In this document: positions 53,961 to 60,817 of the stretch, one piece after another
Position numbering within the stretch: position 1 is the stretch's first letter
How the letters are laid out: each line of letters starts with the position of its first letter
Translations under genes and position numbers: made by a program
NCBI RefSeq assembly: GCF_026012015.1
Contig: NZ_BRXR01000001.1
Coordinates: forward strand, 404,001 to 468,000
Direction: 5' to 3'
Source of the DNA: Clostridium omnivorum
Lineage (GTDB): Bacteria; Bacillota; Clostridia; Clostridiales; Clostridiaceae
DNA: 64,000 nucleotides
Notes under the pieces: generated by a model
Seen by the model: only the letters and a program-made list of their open reading frames with translations
The model's database searches: none
What the model was told of the DNA's origin: nothing

Positions 53961-54158
53961 TTATGGTGTAGTTGCAGTGTTGGTTTCTACTGCACTACCT
54001 AAGTTATTTTTAATATTGGTCCATGCTGTTTTAACTTGTCCACTGAAAGCAGTGATAAGTGCTATGGTTCCTATTGCAATAACTCCCAATACTAGTGCAT
54101 ATTCAGTCATACCTTGTCCTTCTTCTTCAGTTAATAATCTGCTAACTAGATTAAACAT
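53961..54158 (-). CDS. flp: Flp-type pilin, copy 2
   Basis: A 65-residue pilin with the same processing motif EEGQGMTEYALVLGVIAIG and helix as copy 1; the tail (VKTAWTNIKNNLGSAVETN) differs in about a third of positions. The two copies are separated by 40 nt. ATG after GGAGGGAA. Confidence 0.92.
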   Translation of the reverse strand: MFNLVSRLLTEEEGQGMTEYALVLGVIAIGTIALITAFSGQVKTAWTNIKNNLGSAVETNTATTP

Positions 54159-54203
54159 AATAAATTCCCTCCTAAAAATATATTAAATTTTAGTTTTAAT
54201 CAC

Positions 54204-54401
54204 TTAGGGAACAGGGGCAGTGGCATTGACCACTGAGGTTCCTAGTCCATTTGTTCTATTAGTCCAAGCTGTTTGTATACTCCCACTGAAAGTTGAAATA
54301 AGTGCTATCGTCGCTATTATAATAACTCCTAATGCCAGTGCATACTCAGTCACCCCTTGTGCTCTTTCTTCAGTTATAAATCTCTTTATAAAATCGAGCA
54401 T
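54204..54401 (-). CDS. flp: Flp-type pilin, copy 3 (divergent)
   Basis: A 65-residue pilin with a changed processing region, EERAQGVTEYALALGVIII, in which the residue before the QG is alanine instead of glycine. The tail is SGSIQTAWTNRTNGLGTSVVN. It is the first pilin in the transcript and could be a minor or specialised subunit, or be cleaved less well. The start is the ATG at 54401 after GGGGGTGAAT; a TTG directly before it is unlikely. Confidence 0.88.
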   Translation of the reverse strand: MLDFIKRFITEERAQGVTEYALALGVIIIATIALISTFSGSIQTAWTNRTNGLGTSVVNATAPVP

Positions 54402-54441
54402 CAATTCACCCCCTTATTTTATTTATTGAGTTATTACTTGT

Positions 54442-54789
54442 TTAACAAATTATAACAGCTTGCCCAACTTTTAAGTTGGATTTTGAAATTTTACCACCTT
54501 GCAGTTCAACTACTGCCACTGCATCCTTAACCTTTTTTCCTATTTTCCCTGGCTTCATATTTTCATTAATTTCTATGATTACACTGTTTTTGTCTAAATA
54601 GAGAACATCGATATTATAATTCATGAAAAAAGTATGTATTTGATTACAGTGATTTATATACATAGATGTATCTGAAGAAAGCTCCTTAGTAAACATCAAA
54701 CCTTTTAGTCTTTTTAAGAAGTTATTGGCAACAATTACATTTTTACATATATCTTCATTTTTTGTTATATTTTTAATCATATGTTTCAT
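54442..54789 (-). CDS. DUF192-family protein at the head of the Tad operon
   Basis: A 115-residue protein of the DUF192 family: RLKGLMFTKELSSDTSMYINHCNQIHTFFMNYNIDVLYLDKNSVIIEI and the C-terminal AVVELQGGKISKSNLKVGQAVII are family landmarks. Its function is unknown. It is 40 nt upstream of the first flp gene, and DUF192 proteins appear often near Tad loci, which hints at a role in pilus biogenesis. The ATG follows GGGGAGG. Confidence 0.82.
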   Translation of the reverse strand: MKHMIKNITKNEDICKNVIVANNFLKRLKGLMFTKELSSDTSMYINHCNQIHTFFMNYNIDVLYLDKNSVIIEINENMKPGKIGKKVKDAVAVVELQGGKISKSNLKVGQAVIIC

Positions 54790-54874
54790 TTTACCTCCCC
54801 AACAATTCTATTATAAATTCCATTAATCAAACTTAATAGACTGCATTAGTCATATTTTTCCCAAATTTAGTCAT

Positions 54875-54905
54875 AAAAAAATAGGGACTAAAGTCCCTAT
54901 TTTTT
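54875..54905 (-). terminator. Terminator of the DegS/DegU-type operon
   Basis: ATAGGGACT and AGTCCCTAT flank a 2-nt centre (effective loop four nt), with A and T runs on the two sides. The response regulator stop codon overlaps its T-run. Confidence 0.85.
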
Positions 54906-55573
54906 TATGATACTGAATTATAATAACTTTCTATTCTATTTTCTAGTGCAAATATTGTAGCTTTAACTCGATCATCAGTATTAATTTTCTTAAAAATGTT
55001 AGATACGTAGTTTTTAACAGTTTTTTCTGACAAATATAACTGTTGACCTATTTCCTTATTACTTAAACCTTTTGAAAGCTTTATTAAAATTTCCATTTCT
55101 CGCTTTGTTAAAGAATCTATAATATTTTGAACTCCTTTGTCTTTCTTTTTTATTTGTGAAAAAAGTAAAGAAACTAAAGTTTTATCAATATACTTTTCAC
55201 CACCATATACAGTCCTTATGGCATTTACTATCTCTATACCACTTGATTCCTTAAGAACATATCCATCAGCCCCCATTTCGATTGCTTGATTTAATGTTCT
55301 TCTATCATTTTCAATTGTAAGAATAATTACTTTAATATCTTTTCCCTCTTCTTTTAGCATTTTCATAACCTCAATGCCATTAATTTTAGGCATATTAAAA
55401 TCCAGCACCATAACATCGACTTTATTTTTCTTAGATATCCCTATTGCTTCTTCACCGTCACGAGCTTCTCCAACCAGTTTTAAATCATCTTCCAAACTCA
55501 TAAGCTTTTTGAGTCCTTCTCTAATTAACTCATGGTCATCGGCTATTAATACACTAATCTCTGCTGCTTTCAT
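54905..55573 (-). CDS. degU: DegU/NarL-type response regulator
   Basis: A 222-residue regulator. Receiver domain (1-120) with D12-D13, the phosphoacceptor D58 in VMVLDFNMPKINGIEV, and lysine in GYVLKESSG. The LuxR-type helix-turn-helix (about 155-212) has LTKREMEILIKLSKGLSNKEIGQQLYLSEKTVKNYVSNIF, the pattern of DegU. It overlaps the kinase gene by 20 nt. Being next to the Tad operon on the same strand, it could regulate pilus expression, although the Bacillus DegU regulon is broad. ATG after GAGGTGAT. Confidence 0.85.
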   Translation of the reverse strand: MKAAEISVLIADDHELIREGLKKLMSLEDDLKLVGEARDGEEAIGISKKNKVDVMVLDFNMPKINGIEVMKMLKEEGKDIKVIILTIENDRRTLNQAIEMGADGYVLKESSGIEIVNAIRTVYGGEKYIDKTLVSLLFSQIKKKDKGVQNIIDSLTKREMEILIKLSKGLSNKEIGQQLYLSEKTVKNYVSNIFKKINTDDRVKATIFALENRIESYYNSVS

Positions 55574-56735
55574 CCTTTATCACCTCTCTATTAATTGGAA
55601 GCTTAATAATACAAATAGTTCCGCTCCCAAGTGAAGATTTTATTTTTAGCTCGCCTTGGAGCTGATATACTCTATCATGAATTCCAATAAGTCCAAAGGA
55701 TTCAGCATTGCATCTAACTTTCTTTAAGGTTTCTTTTACATCAAAACCTATTCCATCATCTGAAATAATAAGTATTAAATATTTTGTTCCAAAATCCAAT
55801 TTTACTTTTGCATGCATTGCATACGAATGTTTCTTAATATTATTAAAGACTTCCTGAACTATTCTATAAACAGCTACTTGAATAATTGGTTCAATTTCTT
55901 TTTTTACAGGCTTTAATGTAAATTCAACTTCAATCTTTGTATCCTTAAGAATTGTAACTACTGTATCATTAATTGTCTGATTTAATCCTACCTCTTCTAA
56001 CAGCATAGGTCTTAAGTCATAAATTATATTTCTAACTTCTTTCAGAGCTGCCTTAACCGCTGTTTTTAAATCTGAAAGCTCATTAAGTGCCTTTTCTATA
56101 TCCATATTAATAAACTTTTCGCATATATCTACTTTCATTACTACATTTGCCATATGCTGTGCTGGTCCATCATGAATATCTTTTGCTATTCTTTTTCTTT
56201 CATTTTCCTGAGCCTCAAGTATTTTAATTCCCATATACATTTCTGAACTTTTATCCGAGTTTTCTATAACAGGTAATAGATCACCTTCTAAATATCCTAG
56301 TGCAATGCTTACTTGATTAACTACCTTTTCTGCTTGATTTATATTTTCAAGAGACTTTTTAAAAGCAATTTCTAAGCTTGTCCTTTTCTCTCTTAAATTT
56401 TTTTCTTCATTTTGCTTTCCAAAATATTTAATTCTTACTTCAGATGCCTCCTCATAAGCATGTTTAATATCAAGCTCAGTATATTTATCAAAGTTTGCTG
56501 ATACTTCTGCTAATCTCTGCCTCATTGCTACATCCTCAAGCCCAAGCTTATCAACCTCATTTATTACAAGGCTCATATTACTTTTAACTTCAACCAATTC
56601 AGCTTTTAATTTTTCATGTTCTTTTCTTAAAGTATCTACAATTTCAACAATTATTTTCCTGCTAGAACTTATTTCTCCTATTATTTTTTTTGTAATTTTA
56701 TTGATGGAATCAATATGAAAATCTTCACTTTTCAC
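55554..56735 (-). CDS. degS: DegS-type cytoplasmic sensor histidine kinase
   Basis: A 393-residue soluble kinase. Residues 1-170 form a long coiled coil (DTLRKEHEKLKAELVEVKSNMSLVINEVDKL) like the DegS sensor domain; HisKA_3 follows with H188 in KRIAKDIHDGPAQHMANVV, then NxRPMLLEEVGL-type block YDLRPMLLEEVGLNQTI and HATPase DDGIGFDVKE with SFGLIGIHDR. The start chosen is the GTG at 56735, preceded by AAGGGTGATAAA; an ATG 17 codons upstream has no binding site. No membrane segment, so it likely senses a cytosolic state. Confidence 0.85.
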   Translation of the reverse strand: MKSEDFHIDSINKITKKIIGEISSSRKIIVEIVDTLRKEHEKLKAELVEVKSNMSLVINEVDKLGLEDVAMRQRLAEVSANFDKYTELDIKHAYEEASEVRIKYFGKQNEEKNLREKRTSLEIAFKKSLENINQAEKVVNQVSIALGYLEGDLLPVIENSDKSSEMYMGIKILEAQENERKRIAKDIHDGPAQHMANVVMKVDICEKFINMDIEKALNELSDLKTAVKAALKEVRNIIYDLRPMLLEEVGLNQTINDTVVTILKDTKIEVEFTLKPVKKEIEPIIQVAVYRIVQEVFNNIKKHSYAMHAKVKLDFGTKYLILIISDDGIGFDVKETLKKVRCNAESFGLIGIHDRVYQLQGELKIKSSLGSGTICIIKLPINREVIKDESSRD

Positions 56736-57497
56736 TTTATCACCCTTAATTAATTTAATATATGATACAAATGCAATGGTTTTCAAATAAAAGAAAAATG
56801 TTTAATTTCTCGTTTATTTGAAGTAACTAACAAAAAAAATTATATACAAAAATGACAAAAAACAAAGTCTATGTATTTATTACTAACCTCATTAATCTCA
56901 CCTTCCATTTATATAGTTTTTTGTGTTGTATTAGAGCTTTCTTCATCAGCTAGATGACAGTATAATTTCAGCGAAAACTTCCTGAAATTCTTATTGTTGT
57001 TGCGTAGTTTTAGGTATTTTATCATTTCTTTGTGCTATAAGAATGTTCATTGTTGAGGTGGGCTTTTTGGAAACATATAAGAATTATAATACTACTTATT
57101 TAGGTTTTGTCCAAATATAATCTTTACATTAGTCATTGTTTTTATTATATGTATATTAATATCTTGTACATTTTAATAATCAATATTGATATAAGCTAAA
57201 GCCTTCCTAACCCCTCCTAGGAGTCAATTCATATTTATAGTATATATGTTAAGGTATCACTATTATAGTTTAAATCACCTCATTAAATTTTACAATCTAT
57301 TTTCACTAACCTTCTTACACTGCTAATCTTAACCTTAGCCTCCATAAAAATCAGCAAGTTATAGATAAGGGTAGATTTGGATGGAGATTATTAGGATAAT
57401 GATTTAAGATTTTTATAAGATTTTAAGTGCGAAATTATTAAGATTTTCCTGATAAACTATCATTTGAGAACAACAAAGTAGAAAGGATTGTACAACT
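56736..57497. other. Long divergent intergenic region, about 760 nt
   Basis: AT-rich DNA between the DegS-type gene and the TVP38-type gene. It holds no frame I can support. The palindrome CTCCTAGGAG lies near 57213-57222. A 38-codon minus-strand frame (56909-57025) without a ribosome binding site is probably chance or a decayed remnant. The length suggests lost genes, an unrecognised RNA or long regulatory leaders. Confidence 0.4.
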
Positions 57498-58226
57498 ATG
57501 AATAAATCTAAAATTTCTTTAATTTGTAAAATACTAATAGCTTTACTTGGCGTTTTAACAGTTATATTAATCATAAAATATTTACCAAATATCCTTGCAG
57601 TTACTGTATCCCTTGATAAATTTAGGAATTATATAATTTCACTAGGCAGTTTTGGATCTGTTGCTTTCATTTCCTTCCAAATACTTCAGACAATTATTGC
57701 TCCAATTCCTGGAGAGGTAATTCAAGTTGCTGGTGGATATATTTACGGCACGACTTTGGGTGTGATTTTTTCAACAATAGGACTACTGGTTGGAGCTGTT
57801 ATTGCCTTTTATTTTACTAGGTTTATAGGCGCCTCTTTTATAGAAAGGCTAATGACTAAGAAAAATGCTAAATGGATGGTAGATATTATGAAAAGCAAAA
57901 AATTTTCTGCTATACTATTTATTATTTTTCTAATTCCTGGACTACCAAAAGATTTTTTAATATATATTGCAGGATTAACACCTATAAAAGCACTAAAGTT
58001 TTTTCAAATTTTACTCCTTAGTAGAATTCCATGGCTTTTTGTATCTGCAAGTATTGGATCCAATCTTCATTGTGGTAATTATATATCAACAATAATTATA
58101 TCAATAATATCCTTAGTATCATTTGTTTTAGGATTGCTTTACAAAGACAAGCTTATAAATAAGCTTTCATGTAATAAAAACCTTAAAGAATCCTTTAAAA
58201 TTAATCAATTTAACTCAGTTAACTAG
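57498..58226 (+). CDS. TVP38/TMEM64-family membrane protein
   Basis: A 242-residue membrane protein with about six hydrophobic segments. The VTT/DedA-type core has APIPGEVIQVAGGYIYGTTLGVIFSTIGLLVGAVIAFYFTRFIG (about 74-117) and FLIPGLPKDFLIYIAGLTPI (about 148-167), the two re-entrant loop motifs of this superfamily. Relatives move lipids across membranes or support membrane potential and polyprenyl phosphate recycling. It precedes a phospholipid-synthesis gene by 10 nt, in agreement with a lipid role. ATG after GAAAGGA. Confidence 0.85.
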   Translation: MNKSKISLICKILIALLGVLTVILIIKYLPNILAVTVSLDKFRNYIISLGSFGSVAFISFQILQTIIAPIPGEVIQVAGGYIYGTTLGVIFSTIGLLVGAVIAFYFTRFIGASFIERLMTKKNAKWMVDIMKSKKFSAILFIIFLIPGLPKDFLIYIAGLTPIKALKFFQILLLSRIPWLFVSASIGSNLHCGNYISTIIISIISLVSFVLGLLYKDKLINKLSCNKNLKESFKINQFNSVN

Positions 58227-58236
58227 GAGTGATTAT

Positions 58237-58761
58237 ATGTTAAAATCATATGCAGCAAATTTATTTACATTTATCAATCTGTCCTTAGGAATTATTTCAA
58301 TACTTGAAACTTTTAAGCAGAATTACTTTTTAGCTGCTATATTCATAATTACCGCAGCTTTAATAGATAGATACGATGGTAGAATTGCTAGATTCTTTGA
58401 TATATCTAGTCTTTTAGGAAAGGAGTTAGATTCCTTAGCTGATCTAATATCCTTCGGAGTGGCTCCAGCTATTTTAGTATTTATTAAATACAACTTTCTT
58501 AATTTAGGTTATATAGGACTGCTTTCTAGTTGTATTCTATTGTCATATATTATGAGTGGCTCTTACAGACTGGCAAAATATAACTCCAGCCAATTTGATG
58601 GTACTTTTACCGGAGTGCCTATAACTGTATCTGGTTTTATTATTGCATTATTTTCATTAGCTTTACATAGAACTAGTACTTATTCTATACTTATAACGGT
58701 TGTTCTATTTGCACTTCTTTCTTATCTTATGATTTCAAAACTTAAATTTAAAAAAATATAA
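58237..58761 (+). CDS. pssA: CDP-alcohol phosphatidyltransferase (probable phosphatidylserine synthase)
   Basis: A 174-residue membrane enzyme. The CDP-alcohol motif is complete: D44, D47-G48, A51-R52, G61, D65 and D69 within DRYDGRIARFFDISSLLGKELDSLAD. The N-terminus (ANLFTFINLSLGIISI) and SFGVAPAILVF are typical of PssA-type CDP-diacylglycerol-serine O-phosphatidyltransferases. It forms an apparent operon with the TVP38-type gene. Another head-group alcohol is possible, since the family shares the motif. ATG after AGGAGTG. Confidence 0.85.
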   Translation: MLKSYAANLFTFINLSLGIISILETFKQNYFLAAIFIITAALIDRYDGRIARFFDISSLLGKELDSLADLISFGVAPAILVFIKYNFLNLGYIGLLSSCILLSYIMSGSYRLAKYNSSQFDGTFTGVPITVSGFIIALFSLALHRTSTYSILITVVLFALLSYLMISKLKFKKI

Positions 58762-58968
58762 TATAATTTTTAATAGATTTATTTTAAAGTCTATAAGAGC
58801 TTCGAACCTACTACTTCTGTCATAAATTCAATTAATGCAAATGCTCTGTCTAGCGCTCTTAACCATTTTCTTTAGAATTAGTTTAATTTAAATCCGAATA
58901 ATTTGGTATCAAATTTTATATTAGTAAATATTGTAATATTAGTAAGCATTAGTAAGGAAGGTATTATT

Positions 58969-60246
58969 ATGAAAGTCATAATTATTGGTGGGGGTTGGTC
59001 TGGCTGCGCTGCCGCAATTACTGCAAAAAAAGCTGGAGCGGATGTAATCTTATATGAAAAAACAGACTTACTTTTAGGTCTTGGAAACGTAGGAGGAATA
59101 TTTAGAAATAATGGCAGATATACTGCAGCAGAAGAATTAATTAACCTAGGTGCAGGAGACTTAATTCATTTAATGGATTATAATGCTAGACATAAAAATA
59201 TAAACTTTCCTGCACACAATCATGCATCCCTTTATGATGTAACTAAGGTTGAACCAGCTGTAAGAAAGCACTTAGTAGATTTAGGTATAGAATTAAACCT
59301 AATTAGCAGGGTTGCTACAATTGAAAAAGATGATAATAAGATCAAGTACTTAAAACTTCAAGATGGTAGTTTGGTAGAAGGAGATGTGTTTATAGATGCT
59401 ACTGGTTCTACAGGTGCTATGGATAATTGCTCAAAGTATGGTAATGGCTGTGTAATGTGTATTCTAAGATGTCCCACCTTTGGTTCGAGAGTAAGTATTA
59501 GCGCTAAAGCTGGAGTAAAAGATTTATTTTCCATACGTGAAGATGAAACTCCTGGCGCTTTTAGTGGATCTTGCGAGATTCCAAAAGATAGTTTATCCGA
59601 TGATATTGTTAGTGAACTAGATAAAAAAGGTGTAGTTGTTCTAAAGATTCCTTCAGAGGACATAAATCCTCACAAGCTTAAACTTAAGGTTTGCCAGCAA
59701 TATGCTCTTGATCAATTTGCAGAAAACCTTGTATTACTTGATACTGGTCACATAAAGCTCATGACTCCTTTCTATCCTATTGATAAACTTAGAAAAATTC
59801 ATGGATTAGAAAAGGTTAGATTTATGGATCCCTATTCTGGTGGTAAGGGTAATTCTATAAGATATCTAGCTGCAGCTCCAAGAACTAATGATCTAAAAGT
59901 AATAGGCGTGGATAACTTATTCTGTGCTGGTGAAAAATCGGGTTTCTTCATTGGCCACACGGAAGCAATTTGTACTGGTTCTTTAGCCGGCCATAATTCT
60001 GTTAGATTTTTACTCAATATGCCTTTATTAACTTTGCCAAATTCAACGACTATTGGCGACATTATTTATTATTCTAATTACAGATTAACAACGCCTGATG
60101 GGAGGAAGATTAGACATACTTTTTCTGGAGCAGAGTATTTCAAAAGAATGAAAAGTTTAGGGCTTTATTCAACTGATAATGAAGAAATTAAGAATAGAAT
60201 TGAAACTTTAGGGTTAATTGATGTTTTTGCGAAAAAACTAGGATAG
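58969..60246 (+). CDS. FAD-dependent oxidoreductase with a cysteine cluster
   Basis: A 425-residue flavoprotein. The N-terminal dinucleotide-binding motif is IIIGGGWSGCAAAITAKKAG (4-23). The C-terminal FAD-closing block LFCAGEKSGFFIGHTEAICTGSLAGHNSVR (about 311-340) recalls GidA and TrmFO, but the tRNA-binding domains of those enzymes are lacking. Four cysteines (C154, C161, C164, C168) cluster in NCSKYGNGCVMCILRCPTFG and could bind an iron-sulfur centre. The substrate is unknown. The start is the ATG at 58969 after AAGGAAGGT; a longer frame upstream adds 22 unrelated residues. Confidence 0.78.
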   Translation: MKVIIIGGGWSGCAAAITAKKAGADVILYEKTDLLLGLGNVGGIFRNNGRYTAAEELINLGAGDLIHLMDYNARHKNINFPAHNHASLYDVTKVEPAVRKHLVDLGIELNLISRVATIEKDDNKIKYLKLQDGSLVEGDVFIDATGSTGAMDNCSKYGNGCVMCILRCPTFGSRVSISAKAGVKDLFSIREDETPGAFSGSCEIPKDSLSDDIVSELDKKGVVVLKIPSEDINPHKLKLKVCQQYALDQFAENLVLLDTGHIKLMTPFYPIDKLRKIHGLEKVRFMDPYSGGKGNSIRYLAAAPRTNDLKVIGVDNLFCAGEKSGFFIGHTEAICTGSLAGHNSVRFLLNMPLLTLPNSTTIGDIIYYSNYRLTTPDGRKIRHTFSGAEYFKRMKSLGLYSTDNEEIKNRIETLGLIDVFAKKLG

Positions 60247-60515
60247 AATATTATAAAATCGATGAAAGTTCCACATGGCGGATGCGGAGTTATCAGCGAG
60301 ATTAATACAATCATTGATTGCAAAGGGGTTTCTGTTAAAAGTTGTGCGTACCTGTATTGATATATTTCCACATACTATCTGTTGTGTCTGCGGGAACATA
60401 TTAACAATATTCTTCAAAATCAAAATGTAAACCCTTGTGCATTTTTGAAAATTTCATATTATATTTAAGTGTTTTTGCTGATTTTTCCAAATACATTTTT
60501 TACTCTAAAATACTA

Positions 60516-60539
60516 AAAGCCACTGAAATCAGTGGCTTT
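60516..60539. terminator. Terminator-like hairpin
   Basis: AAAGCCACT and AGTGGCTTT around a short loop, with a T-rich sequence on the minus-strand exit side. It could have ended the now degraded ferredoxin gene or transcripts from the GTPase gene. Confidence 0.5.
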
Positions 60540-60621
60540 CCCATTGTATCAATATTATAGTTTATATATGGTGGAGGCGAAGCGTGACCTTTGAAATCCA
60601 CTACTTCATTAATATTTATTT

Positions 60622-60750
60622 TTAATTAATTATATCCTCTATAGATATGCCTGGATGAGTATATCTTCTATAATCAGGCGATAATTCGCCATTTTGGATA
60701 GCAGTTTGTGGGCACCAATGTAAGCAAGCAAGTGCTTTTTTACATGTGCT
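60622..60750 (-). pseudogene. Remnant of an EFR1-family ferredoxin gene (C-terminal end)
   Basis: On the minus strand the codons read CKKALACLHWCPQTAIQNG followed by ELSPDYRRYTHPGISIEDIIN and a stop. This is the last part of an EFR1-type protein, in which the second 4Fe-4S site normally reads CxxCxxCxxxCP; here the second cysteine is alanine. An in-frame stop lies three codons before the first cysteine and no frame continues upstream, so the flavodoxin-like domain and first cluster are gone. Confidence 0.65.
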
Positions 60751-60817
60751 TTATTTATAGTTTTTTCATAATGAATCTAAGATAAGATTTACACATATTA
60801 AATTAAATCCAATAGAA

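Larger units (their letters stand above)
60247..60817. other. Degraded intergenic region, about 570 nt
   Basis: The left half (about 60260-60360) is less AT-rich than its surroundings and contains short frames on both strands, none with a convincing start; it may be remnant coding DNA. A hairpin (AAAGCCACTGA / TCAGTGGCTTT, 60516-60539) follows, then the remnant of a ferredoxin gene (60622-60750). Confidence 0.4.

Noticed and set aside
44318-56735. Incomplete Tad system because no secretin (CpaC/RcpA) gene is present
   Set aside because: The secretin sits in the outer membrane; its absence is expected in a single-membrane Firmicute.
56909-57025. 38-codon minus-strand frame (MIKYLKLRNNNKNF...)
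   Set aside because: No ribosome binding site and no recognisable domain; it may be chance or decayed DNA.
60261-60359. Short plus-strand frame MKVPHGGCGVISE... and an overlapping 61-codon minus-strand frame
   Set aside because: Neither has a credible start signal or family resemblance, and the two overlap on opposite strands; treated as remnant DNA.
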